Positions 18,022 through 28,112 of a stretch of 56,969 nucleotides of DNA are shown in pieces; within the stretch, counting starts at the first letter, position 1; each line of letters starts with the position of its first letter. Origin of the DNA: Pseudomonadota bacterium (GTDB taxonomy: Bacteria > Pseudomonadota > Gammaproteobacteria > Burkholderiales > Burkholderiaceae_C); contig JAFEFZ010000296.1 in the NCBI GenBank assembly GCA_018240325.1, positions 1 to 56,969 of the forward strand, written 5' to 3'. Both the position numbers and the translations under genes were made by a program. The notes under the pieces were generated by a model that saw only the letters and a list, made by a program, of their open reading frames with translations, did not search any database and was not told the origin of the DNA.

Positions 18022-19551
18022 ATGAGCCCGCCCCCATTGCCGCAGCGCGTCGCCCCCGGCGACGAGCGCTGGCCGCTGTACCCTGCCGCAGCGTCGCGCG
18101 CGATCGAGGCCGAGGCGCTGGCGCGCCACGCACCGCACGCGCTGATGGCGCGTGCCGGCTTCGCCGCGGCACGCCTCGCGCTGGCACTGGCTCCGCACGC
18201 GCAGCGCATCTGGGTGGCGGCCGGGCCCGGCAACAACGGCGGCGACGGCCTGGTCGCCGCCGCACACCTGCACCGCGCCGGGCGCAGCGTGCAGATCAGC
18301 CTGTGCGGCGACGCGCAGCGGCTGCCGCCCGACGCCGCGCAGGCGCTGGCCGACGCGCGCAGCGCCGGCGTGGCGATCGGCAGCGCATTGCCCGAAGGCG
18401 CCTTCGACCTGGGCATCGACGCGCTGCTCGGCCTGGGTGCGGCGCGCGCGCCCCAAGGCGCGATCGCTGCTGCGATCGACCGCCTGAACGCCGGCCCGGC
18501 CCCTTGCCTGGCGGTGGACCTGCCCTCGGGGCTGCATCCCGACACCGGCCAGCCGCTGGGCGCACAGGCCGTGCGCGCGACCGCGACGCTGGCGCTGCTG
18601 ACGCTCAAGCCGGGGCTGTTCACCGGCGCGGGGCGCGACCACGCCGGCAGCATCTGGCTCGACGCGATCGGCGTGGACAGCGCCGGCTGGCCGGCGCCGG
18701 CGCGGCTGGCCGGGCTGCAGGACCTGCGCGACGCGCTGCCGCCGCGGCTGCATGCCAGCCACAAGGGCAGCTTCGGCGACGTGGCGGTGGTGGGCGGCGC
18801 CGCCGGCATGACCGGCGCGGCCCGGCTCGCCGCGCAGGCGGCGCTGGCGGCCGGCGCGGGGCGCGTGTTCGTCGATCTGCTCGGCGATGCGGGCGCGGGC
18901 ATCGATCCGTCGCGGCCGGAGCTGATGCTGCGGCCCGGCTGGTGGCGCTCGGGCGCCGAGGTGCTGGCGCGCAGCGTCGTCGTCTGCGGCTGCGGCGGCG
19001 GCGACGCGGTGGCCGAGGTGCTGCCCACGCTGCTGGCGCGCTGCCCGCGGCTGGTGCTGGACGCCGACGCGCTCAACCGCATCGCCGACGACGAGGCGCT
19101 GCGCAGCCGGCTCGCGGCGCGCGCGGCGCGCGGCTGGCGCACTGTGCTGACGCCGCATCCGCTCGAGGCGGCGCGCCTGCTGCGCAGCGACGCGGCCGCG
19201 GTGCAGGCCGACCGGCTGGCCGCGGCGTGCACGCTGGCGCGCGACTGCGCCGGCGTGGTGCTGCTCAAGGGTTCGGGCACGGTGATCGCCGCCGCCGACG
19301 GCCGCTGCGTGGTCAACCCCAGCGGCAACGCACGCCTGGCCGCCGGCGGCAGCGGCGACGTGCTCGCCGGCTGGATCGGCGGCCTGTGGGCGCAGCAGCC
19401 GCCGCACGGCGATGCCGAGCGCGCCGCCGTGGCGGCCGCGTGGCTGCACGGCCGCGCCGCCGAAGGCGACGACGCCGGCGTCGCGCTGCGCGCGGCCGAC
19501 CTGATCGAGCGCATGCACAGCCTGCCGGCGCAGCTCGGGATCGGCGGCTGA
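18022..19551 (+). CDS. nnr: Bifunctional NAD(P)H-hydrate epimerase / ADP-dependent NAD(P)H-hydrate dehydratase
   Basis: Repairs hydrated, damaged NADH and NADPH. The 509-residue protein is the usual fusion. The N-terminal YjeF epimerase domain (about 1-215) has GPGNNGGDGLVAA and the catalytic-Asp region AVDLPSGLHPDTG. The C-terminal ribokinase-like dehydratase domain (about 235-500) has KGSFGDVAVVGGAAGMTGAA and the nucleotide site AAGGSGDVLAGWIGGL. Start: ATG at 18022, about 25 bases after a CACAAT box. It runs convergently into RNase R with a strong dyad between. It is metabolically plausible beside an FAD/NAD oxidoreductase but normally stands alone. Confidence 0.95.
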   Translation: MSPPPLPQRVAPGDERWPLYPAAASRAIEAEALARHAPHALMARAGFAAARLALALAPHAQRIWVAAGPGNNGGDGLVAAAHLHRAGRSVQISLCGDAQRLPPDAAQALADARSAGVAIGSALPEGAFDLGIDALLGLGAARAPQGAIAAAIDRLNAGPAPCLAVDLPSGLHPDTGQPLGAQAVRATATLALLTLKPGLFTGAGRDHAGSIWLDAIGVDSAGWPAPARLAGLQDLRDALPPRLHASHKGSFGDVAVVGGAAGMTGAARLAAQAALAAGAGRVFVDLLGDAGAGIDPSRPELMLRPGWWRSGAEVLARSVVVCGCGGGDAVAEVLPTLLARCPRLVLDADALNRIADDEALRSRLAARAARGWRTVLTPHPLEAARLLRSDAAAVQADRLAAACTLARDCAGVVLLKGSGTVIAAADGRCVVNPSGNARLAAGGSGDVLAGWIGGLWAQQPPHGDAERAAVAAAWLHGRAAEGDDAGVALRAADLIERMHSLPAQLGIGG

Positions 19552-19566
19552 CCCGGGCTGCGGGCG

Positions 19567-19600
19567 GCCGAAGCGGCCGGATCCGCGGCACCGCTTCGGC
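19567..19600. terminator. Bidirectional terminator-like dyad between nnr and rnr
   Basis: Perfect 10-bp inverted repeat (GCCGAAGCGG / CCGCTTCGGC) with a 14-base loop in the 55-base gap between convergent genes. There is no T-run on either side. The position between two stop codons suggests it ends both transcripts, perhaps with Rho. Confidence 0.5.
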
Positions 19601-19606
19601 GGGCGC

Positions 19607-21820
19607 TCAGCGGCGTGAACGCCGCTGGCGCCGGCCGCCCTTCGCGCCGGGCACCGCCTGGGCGGCTCCCGCGGCTGCGCGCCGGCCGGCGGTGCCGGCG
19701 CGCGCGGCCTTCTTCACCGCGCGGTCGGCCGCCTGCAGCTCGCGCAGTTGTTCGCCGGCATCGGGCGCACGCGTGCCGCGCGTGCCCGACGGCGCCACGG
19801 GCGTGCGCTCGTCGCGCACCAGCCGGAAGTCGATCCGCCGGCTGTCCAGATCGACGCGGCTGACCTGCACGCGCAGCCGCGTGCCGACCACGTAGCGCAC
19901 GCCGCTGCGCTCGCCGCGCAGCGCCTGCTGCACCTCGTCGAAGCGGTAGTACTCGCCGCCGAGCTCGGTGATGTGCACCAGCCCCTCCACGTAGAGCGCG
20001 TCGAGCGTGACGAACAGCCCGAAGCTGGTGACCGCGCTGACGGTGCCCGCATATTCCTCGCCCAGGTGCTCGCGCATGAAGCGGCACTTCAGCCAGGCCT
20101 CGACGTCGCGCGACGCCTCGTCGGCGCGGCGCTCGTTGGCGCTGCAGTGCACGCCGGCGCGCTCCCACAGCGCCAGCTCCTGGCTCGCCGGCCGCGCCGG
20201 CTTGGCACCGCCCTTGGGCAGGCGGCGCGGCGGCGGCAGGCTCGCCACCAGCGCCGCGTCGAGCTGGTAGCGGCGCTCGCCGAGGATCGCCTTGATCACG
20301 CGGTGCACCAGCAGGTCGGGATAGCGGCGGATCGGGCTGGTGAAGTGCGCATAGGCCTTGTAGGCCAGGCCGAAGTGGCCGACGTTGCCGCTGGCATAGA
20401 CCGCCTGCTGCATCGAGCGCAGCAGCATCGCGTGGATCTGCGCGACATCGGCGCGGCCCTTGGTGGCTTCGGCGATGCCCTGCAGCTCCGCGGGCGTGGG
20501 CTCGTCGCTCAGGTGCAGGCCGATGCCGAGCGCGCGCAGGTAGTTCTGCAGCGTCGCCCGCCGCTCGGGTGTCGGACCCTCGTGCACGCGGTACAGCGTC
20601 GGGTGCCCGGCCGTTTCGATGAAGCCGGCCGCGCATTCGTTGGCCGCGAGCATCGCCTCTTCGATCAGCCGGTGCGCATCGGTGCGCTGGTACGGCACGA
20701 TCTTCTCGATGCGGCCCTGCGCGTCGCAGACGATGCGGGTCTCGGTGGTCTCGAAGTCGACCGCGCCGCGCCGGCTGCGCTCCTTCAGCAGCGCGCGATA
20801 GGCTTCGTGCAGGTGCAGCAGGTGCGGCACCAGCGCGGCGCGCGCCTGCGCCTCGGGGCCGCGGGTGTTGGCCAGGATCGCCGCGACTTCGGTGTAGGTC
20901 AGGCGCGCGTGCGAGCAGATCACCGCCGGGTAGAACTGGTACGCGTCGATCGAGCCGTCGCCGGCGACGAGCATGTCGCAGACCAGGGCCGCGCGATCGA
21001 GCTCGGGGTTGAGCGAGCACAGGCCGTTGGACAGCTTCTCCGGCAGCATCGGGATCACGCGCCGCGGGAAGTACACCGAGGTCGCGCGCTCGTAGGCGGC
21101 CGCGTCGAGCGCATCGCCCGGCTTCACGTAGTGGCTGACGTCGGCGATCGCCACCACCAGGCGCCAGCCGCTGAAGGCCGACTTGCCGCGGCCGCGCTTG
21201 AAGGGCTCGCAGTAGACCGCGTCGTCGAAGTCGCGCGCGTCCTCGCCGTCGATCGTCACCAGCGGCACGTCGGCAAGGTCGATGCGGTGGCGGCGATCGG
21301 CTGCGCGCAGCTTGTCGGGCAGCGCGGCGGCCTGCGCCAGCGCCTCGGCGCTGAAGCGGTGCGGCACCTCGTACTTGCGCACCGCGATCTCGATCTCCAT
21401 GCCGGGGTCGTCGATCTCGCCGAGCACCTCGGTCACGCGCCCCATCGGCTGCGAGTACAGCGACGGCGGCTCGGTCAGCTCGATCGCCACCACCTGCCCG
21501 GCCGCCGCGCCCGCGATCGCGTTCTTCGGCACGATGATGTCGTGGCCGAAGCGCCGGTCCTCGGGCGCCACCAGCCACACCCCGCCTTCGTGCAGCAGCC
21601 GGCCGATGATCGGCGCGCGCCGGCGCTCGAGGATGTCGAGCACGCGGCCCTCGGGCCGGCCGCGGCGGTCGTGGCGCACGATGCGCACGCGCACGCGGTC
21701 GCGGTGCAGCACCGCACGCATCTCCTGCGCAGACAGGTAGACCGGCGCACCGCCGTCGTCGCGGCGCACGAAGCCGTGGCCGTCGACGTGGCCCTCGACC
21801 TCGCCTTCGAGCTCGCTCAA
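19607..21820 (-). CDS. rnr: Ribonuclease R (RNase II/RNB family exoribonuclease)
   Basis: Processive 3'-5' exoribonuclease that degrades structured RNA. The 737-residue protein has N-terminal cold-shock OB domains (GHGFVRRDDGG at about residue 14), the RNB catalytic domain with the acidic cluster DGEDARDFDDAV near residue 195 and HFTSPIRRYPDLLVHR near 500, then an S1 domain (EEYAGTVSAVTSFGLFV, about 590-670) and a basic Lys/Arg-rich tail. The N-terminal winged-helix domain of long RNase R proteins is absent with this start (TTG, 21820). The frame is open a little further, into the tRNA-Leu promoter region, without a better start codon. RNase II is less likely given the basic tail. Confidence 0.92.
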   Translation of the reverse strand: MSELEGEVEGHVDGHGFVRRDDGGAPVYLSAQEMRAVLHRDRVRVRIVRHDRRGRPEGRVLDILERRRAPIIGRLLHEGGVWLVAPEDRRFGHDIIVPKNAIAGAAAGQVVAIELTEPPSLYSQPMGRVTEVLGEIDDPGMEIEIAVRKYEVPHRFSAEALAQAAALPDKLRAADRRHRIDLADVPLVTIDGEDARDFDDAVYCEPFKRGRGKSAFSGWRLVVAIADVSHYVKPGDALDAAAYERATSVYFPRRVIPMLPEKLSNGLCSLNPELDRAALVCDMLVAGDGSIDAYQFYPAVICSHARLTYTEVAAILANTRGPEAQARAALVPHLLHLHEAYRALLKERSRRGAVDFETTETRIVCDAQGRIEKIVPYQRTDAHRLIEEAMLAANECAAGFIETAGHPTLYRVHEGPTPERRATLQNYLRALGIGLHLSDEPTPAELQGIAEATKGRADVAQIHAMLLRSMQQAVYASGNVGHFGLAYKAYAHFTSPIRRYPDLLVHRVIKAILGERRYQLDAALVASLPPPRRLPKGGAKPARPASQELALWERAGVHCSANERRADEASRDVEAWLKCRFMREHLGEEYAGTVSAVTSFGLFVTLDALYVEGLVHITELGGEYYRFDEVQQALRGERSGVRYVVGTRLRVQVSRVDLDSRRIDFRLVRDERTPVAPSGTRGTRAPDAGEQLRELQAADRAVKKAARAGTAGRRAAAGAAQAVPGAKGGRRQRRSRR

Positions 21821-21864
21821 CAGCGCGGCGGGGGGTGCGGCCGCGGTATCGTCGTTCGGGTTGA

Positions 21865-21873
21865 TGCTAAACT
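21865..21873 (+). promoter_or_regulatory. Extended -10 promoter of tRNA-Leu
   Basis: TGCTAAACT has the TGn extension and a TAAACT hexamer 13 bases before the mature tRNA 5' end, the right distance for transcription starting near 21880. It stands out as AT-rich in GC-rich surroundings. No good -35 is seen. Confidence 0.45.
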
Positions 21874-21886
21874 TCCTCGTTGAGTT

Positions 21887-21971
<85 letters not shown>

Positions 21972-22000
21972 GCAGCAGACGAGACGAAGACGAACGATGA

Positions 22001-22023
22001 AGGCCGGCACTGCCGGCCTTTTT
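22001..22023 (+). terminator. Rho-independent terminator after tRNA-Leu
   Basis: Perfect 8-bp stem AGGCCGGC / GCCGGCCT with loop ACT, followed directly by TTTTT. It ends the tRNA-Leu transcript. For the convergent phosphoribosyltransferase no T-run is present on the minus side. Confidence 0.85.
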
Positions 22024-22061
22024 CATGGCCCATCGTCCGCCCTTCGTTCGCCATCGCTGCT

Positions 22062-22583
22062 TCAGACCACGTACTTCCTGGCCAGCCCCTCGGGCCGCAG
22101 CGCGTCGTATTCCTCGAAGGGCTGGTGGATCCACGGCGAGGTCGGCAGTGTCTCGACGTAGTAGTCGGGCCGGTAGGTGGACACCGCCTTCACCCAGATC
22201 ACCGCCGAGCGCAGCTCGCCGATCGCCGGCATGCCGCGCAGCCGCTCGACCACCGCGTGCAGCGTCTCGCCCGAGTCGGCCAGGTCGTCGACCAGCAGCA
22301 CCCGCCCGGCGAGTTCGCCCTGGGGCAGCGTGATGTACTTGGCGATGTCGAGCCGGCCCTGGATCGTGCCTGCGTCGGCCCGGTACGAGCTGGTCGACAT
22401 GATCCCCAAGGGTTTGTCGAACACCCGCGACAGCACGTCGCCCGGGCGCATGCCGCCGCGCGCCAGGCACAGGATCTGGTCGAAGGCCCAGCCCGACGCG
22501 TGCACCTTCAGCGCCAGACGCTCGATCAGCATGTGGTACTCGTCCCAGGACACGTACAGGTGCTTGCCGTCGTCGGTCAACAT
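22062..22583 (-). CDS. Purine-type phosphoribosyltransferase
   Basis: Type I PRTase-fold protein of 173 residues. The PRPP-binding motif VLLVDDLADSGETL is near residue 95, and an upstream LARGGMRPGDVLS segment binds pyrophosphate. It most resembles the small Gpt/hypoxanthine-type PRTases that follow purA in Burkholderiales, so purine salvage is likely; the base preference cannot be read from the sequence. ATG at 22583 lies 56 bases after the purA stop in a hisZ-purA-PRT arrangement, with GGAGAG just upstream of the start. The gene converges on the tRNA-Leu terminator. Confidence 0.85.
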   Translation of the reverse strand: MLTDDGKHLYVSWDEYHMLIERLALKVHASGWAFDQILCLARGGMRPGDVLSRVFDKPLGIMSTSSYRADAGTIQGRLDIAKYITLPQGELAGRVLLVDDLADSGETLHAVVERLRGMPAIGELRSAVIWVKAVSTYRPDYYVETLPTSPWIHQPFEEYDALRPEGLARKYVV

Positions 22584-22639
22584 GGAGCGCTCTCCGCTGC
22601 GTAGTGATGAAAGGGCCGGCGCCGCGCCGCCGGGCGGCG

Positions 22640-25175
<2,536 letters not shown>

Positions 25176-25240
25176 GGGCGAGTCGGCAGCGGACAAAAGC
25201 GGCGATTGTAGGCGGCACCCCCGCGCGCCGGCTGCGCCAA

Positions 25241-25429
25241 TCAGGACCAGAACAGCAGCAGCAGCACCAGGCCGACGAGCATGCTGCTCAGGCCGAAGAA
25301 GCGGATCTGCCCGTCCGACAGCCGCGCGATCTTCTCGACCACGACACGCCAGCGTGCCGGGCTCAGGAAGGGCATCAGCCCCTCGAACACCAGCATCAGC
25401 GCAACCGCGCCCAGCAGCAGGTCGGACAC
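25241..25429 (-). CDS. DUF2065 (YjeT-like) small inner-membrane protein
   Basis: A 62-residue protein with two hydrophobic helices (about residues 4-22 and 44-61) around a short basic, cytoplasmic-looking segment ([20 protein letters not shown]). Conserved GLMPFLSP and [16 protein letters not shown] mark the DUF2065 family, which is usually encoded right after hflC. The start codon is GTG at 25429, 27 bases from the hflC stop. Function unknown; the constant linkage suggests a role with the HflKC-FtsH membrane complex, which is inference. Confidence 0.88.
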   Translation of the reverse strand: MSDLLLGAVALMLVFEGLMPFLSPARWRVVVEKIARLSDGQIRFFGLSSMLVGLVLLLLFWS

Positions 25430-25456
25430 GGCAGCGCTCCGTCGCGAGGCGGCCGG

Positions 25457-26326
25457 CTACTTGCCCGGGCTGCGCATCGAGCGGAAGAAGTCCATGCTCG
25501 GATCGACCACCATCACGTCGCTGCGGCTGCGGAAGCTGCTGCGGTAGGCCTCGAGGCTGCGGTAGAACTGCGCGAACTGCGGGTCGCGTCCGAAGGATTC
25601 CGCGTACAGGGCGGTCGACTTGGCGTCGCCCTCGCCCTTGACCTTCTGCGCGTCGCGGTAGGCCTCGGCGACGATCACCTCGCGCTGGCGGTCGGCATCG
25701 GCGCGGATGCGCTCGGCCTCGGCCATGCCCTGCGAACGCAGTTCGTTGGCCACGCGCTTGCGCTCGGAGTCCATGCGCTTGAACACCGAATCGGTGATGT
25801 CGGCGACGAAGTCCACGCGCTTGACGCGCACGTCGAGCACCTCGATGCCGAAGGCCTTGGCCTCGTCGGCCAGCCGCCCGAGCACGCCGCGCATCACCTT
25901 GTCGCGCTCGATCGACAGCATGCCCGAGACGCTGCGCTGGGTGACCTCCTCGTTGAAAGCCGCCTGGACGACCGGGCCCAGCCGGTTCTCGAGGTTGCGG
26001 AAGTCGGTGCCGTTGTTGCGGATGAACTGGCGCGGCTCGGCGATGCGCCACTTGACCATCCAGTCGATGACCAGGCTCTTCTTCTCGGCGGTGAAGATCG
26101 GCTTGCTCTCGTTGTTGTCGAGGGTCTGGATGCGCCGGTCGAGGAACACCACGTTCTGGAAGGGCGGCGGCAGCTTGAACTTCAGCCCCGGCTCGGTGAT
26201 GACCGACTTGATCTCGCCCAGCGCGAACACCACCGCCACCTGGCGCTGGTCGACGATGAACATCGTCGAAGCCGCGATCATCAGTGCCACCAGCACGCCG
26301 CCGGCGATCATGCCCAATCGATTCAT
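25457..26326 (-). CDS. hflC: HflC, SPFH/band-7 modulator of FtsH
   Basis: Membrane-anchored periplasmic SPFH protein that assembles with HflK into a cage around the FtsH protease. The 289 residues have an N-terminal anchor helix (about 5-23), then the SPFH domain ([16 protein letters not shown], about 25-200), then a helical segment ([20 protein letters not shown]) and a short tail. ATG at 26326 has a good ribosome site (GGAG, eight bases upstream). Unusually it is 459 bases from hflK, and a hairpin plus U6 lies just before it, so its expression may be uncoupled from hflK. Confidence 0.95.
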   Translation of the reverse strand: MNRLGMIAGGVLVALMIAASTMFIVDQRQVAVVFALGEIKSVITEPGLKFKLPPPFQNVVFLDRRIQTLDNNESKPIFTAEKKSLVIDWMVKWRIAEPRQFIRNNGTDFRNLENRLGPVVQAAFNEEVTQRSVSGMLSIERDKVMRGVLGRLADEAKAFGIEVLDVRVKRVDFVADITDSVFKRMDSERKRVANELRSQGMAEAERIRADADRQREVIVAEAYRDAQKVKGEGDAKSTALYAESFGRDPQFAQFYRSLEAYRSSFRSRSDVMVVDPSMDFFRSMRSPGK

Positions 26327-26364
26327 GTCAATTGCTCCACCGCGCGTTGCGCGAACCGCGGTGC

Positions 26365-26392
26365 AAAAAATTCCGAGCGGCCGGCGGCCGCT
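26365..26392 (-). terminator. Terminator-like hairpin with U6 upstream of hflC
   Basis: On the minus strand a 7-bp perfect stem (AGCGGCC / GGCCGCT, 26392-26376) is followed after CGGAA by TTTTTT. It lies between hflK and hflC, about 40 bases before the hflC start. It could attenuate read-through from hflK. The five-base gap before the U-run weakens the case. Confidence 0.45.
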
Positions 26393-26453
26393 GCCGGTCC
26401 GTTGCTGTTATTCGCAAGGGCTGTTGTCGTTCGTTGCGTCTCGAGGCCGCTGA

Positions 26454-26535
26454 GGCAAAGCCGACAAGGGGGTGGCCGACTGCGCTCAGCCAAATTCTTA
26501 TTCGCTCCGTCGGCCACCCCCTTGCCGGTTTTGCC
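26454..26535. repeat. Palindromic repeat unit, copy A
   Basis: Two 27-base arms (26454-26480 and 26509-26535) match at 25 positions, including a perfect 16-bp core (CAAGGGGGTGGCCGAC). They enclose a 28-base AT-richer loop containing CAGCCAAATTCTTATTC. The layout resembles extragenic palindromic (REP-like) elements. Copy B nearby is the same unit inverted. Confidence 0.8.
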
Positions 26536-26614
26536 GGCACCGCCGCAGCGCTTCTTCGGCAAACACCCACCGCATCGACCAGCGCGCGAACAACGGTGTC
26601 GGCACGCCACCGCC

Positions 26615-26690
26615 CGGGCCGACGGCGGGGTGGCCAACGGAGTGAATAAGAATTTGGCTGAACGGAGTTGGCTACCCCGTCGGCGGCCCC
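26615..26690. repeat. Palindromic repeat unit, copy B (inverted relative to A)
   Basis: Arms GACGGCGGGGTGGCCAAC (26621-26638) and GTTGGCTACCCCGTCGGC (26667-26684) pair with a 3-base bulge and one mismatch. The 28-base loop at 26639-26666 matches the reverse complement of the copy A loop at 25 of 28 bases. The loop is thus better conserved between copies than parts of the arms. Confidence 0.78.
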
Positions 26691-26785
26691 GTGCACCACG
26701 TTTTCGCGTAGGAACAGCTGCAAGTGGTGAAACGATGAACGGCCGCAACGGAGCGCAAGCCAACAACGAAGAATCCGGTTCCACT

Positions 26786-28105
26786 TCAGCGGGTCTCCCG
26801 GTCGCGGCTGCGGGCGTTGTCGCGCGAGCGTGCGTCGGACGGTGCTGCCGGCGCTGCCGGCGTCGGCACGCTCTCGCCGACCGCCGGCGGTGCTGCGGCC
26901 GCTGCGCCACCGGCCTGCTGCATCAGCTTGTCCAACGGCAGATACAGCAGGTTCGATCCGCCGCGGGTATCGACCAGCACCTTGCTGACGTTGGACATCA
27001 CCTGCTGCATCGTGTCGATGTACATCCGGTCGCGCGTGACCACCGGCGCCTTCTTGTACTCGTCGACCACCGAACGGAAGCGCTCGGCGTCGCCTTCGGC
27101 CATCGACACCACGCGCGCACGGTAGCCTTCGGCCTCCTCGCGCAGCCGCGCGGCCGTGCCTTGCGCCCGCGGGATCACGTCGCTGGCATAGGCCTCGCCC
27201 TCGTTCTTGAAGCGGTCGCGGTCGGCGGTGGCCTTGACCGCGTCGTTGAACGAAGCCTGCACCTGGTCGGGCACCGCGACCTGCTGCACGTTGACGTTGG
27301 CCACCTGGATGCCGGCATTCAGCCGGTCCAGCTGCGCCTGCACGGAACTGAGCACCTCGGCGGCGAGCACATCGCGCGCCCGGTACAGCACCGCATCGAT
27401 GTTGCTGCGGCCGACCACCTCGCGCACTGCCGACTCGCTCGCCATGACCACCGCCTCGTCGGGGTTGCGGTTCTCGAACAGGAAGGCGCGCGCGTCCTTC
27501 AGCCGGTACTGCACGGTGAAGCGGATGTCGACGATGTTCTCGTCCTGGGTCAGCATCGACGAATCGCGCAGCCCGGTGGCCGGCACCGGCGTGTTGCGCC
27601 CCATCTCCACCGAACGCAGCTGCGTCACCGGCACGATCTCGTGCGCCTGGAACGGATACGGGAAGCGCCACTTGATGCCGGCGTCGGTGGTGTACGCATA
27701 GCGGCCGAAGGAGGTGACCACCGCCTGCTGGCCCTCCTGCACGATGAACACGCCGCTGCCCAGCCACACCAGCGCGACCACCCCGGCGATCAACCCGACG
27801 CCGATGCCGGCGCCCTTCATGTTGGGCTGGAACGGGCCGCCGCCGTCGGGGCGATCGGGCGGCCCGCCCGGGCTTTGGCCGCGCTTGCCGAACATGCCGC
27901 TGAGCTTGCGGTTGAAGTCGCGCCACAGCTCGTCGAGGTCCGGCGGCCCTTCGTTGCGGCCGCTGCTCAGCACCAGCGTGCCGTTGCGCCGCAGGCGTTG
28001 CGTCGGGCTGCGCACGAGCGCGCGCAGCCACGCGCCGAAGGCTCGCAGCACATCGGCTGCGGCGACACCTCGCGGCGCGGTGGACCAGGACATCGGATCA
28101 GGCAT
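26786..28105 (-). CDS. hflK: HflK, SPFH/band-7 modulator of FtsH
   Basis: Partner of HflC in the FtsH-regulating membrane cage. The 439-residue protein has a Gly/Pro-rich cytoplasmic N-terminus with the family motif PPDLDELWRDFNRKLS (about 54-69), one membrane helix (about 98-119), the SPFH domain (FIVQEGQQAVVTSFGRY onward), and an Ala/Pro-rich tail. The ATG at 28105 is 7 bases after the hflX stop but puts about 45 unusual residues ahead of the family motif. An in-frame GTG at 27973 is the alternative. No strong ribosome site marks either. Confidence 0.94.
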   Translation of the reverse strand: MPDPMSWSTAPRGVAAADVLRAFGAWLRALVRSPTQRLRRNGTLVLSSGRNEGPPDLDELWRDFNRKLSGMFGKRGQSPGGPPDRPDGGGPFQPNMKGAGIGVGLIAGVVALVWLGSGVFIVQEGQQAVVTSFGRYAYTTDAGIKWRFPYPFQAHEIVPVTQLRSVEMGRNTPVPATGLRDSSMLTQDENIVDIRFTVQYRLKDARAFLFENRNPDEAVVMASESAVREVVGRSNIDAVLYRARDVLAAEVLSSVQAQLDRLNAGIQVANVNVQQVAVPDQVQASFNDAVKATADRDRFKNEGEAYASDVIPRAQGTAARLREEAEGYRARVVSMAEGDAERFRSVVDEYKKAPVVTRDRMYIDTMQQVMSNVSKVLVDTRGGSNLLYLPLDKLMQQAGGAAAAAPPAVGESVPTPAAPAAPSDARSRDNARSRDRETR

Positions 28106-28112
28106 GGTGCGG

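Larger units (their letters stand above)
26327..26785 (-). other. 459-bp repeat-rich insertion separating hflK from hflC
   Basis: Non-coding spacer between two genes that are normally a few bases apart. It holds two copies of a palindromic unit in opposite orientation (26454-26535 and 26615-26690), about 80 bases of unrelated sequence between them, and a terminator-like hairpin near hflC. Several frames are open across it but none looks like protein. AT-rich patches (AATAAGAATTT) stand out. No transposase, clear terminal repeats or target duplication were found for the whole stretch. Confidence 0.8.

Noticed and set aside
16257-21578. 1773-residue minus-strand open frame covering three plus-strand genes and part of rnr
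   Set aside because: It runs antisense through amidase, oxidoreductase and nnr and out of frame through rnr; no recognisable domain.
22584-22639. Possible purine riboswitch near purA and the phosphoribosyltransferase
   Set aside because: The gap is only 56 bases, lies after purA, and shows no aptamer-like three-helix structure.
26324-26330. Consensus -35 hexamer TTGACA at the hflC start
   Set aside because: It overlaps the ribosome-binding region and start codon, and no -10 lies 16-18 bases downstream. Chance.
26400-26785. Possible small protein in the hflK-hflC spacer
   Set aside because: Open frames here cross the palindromic repeats, have no ribosome site, and read as repeat-derived or low-complexity sequence.
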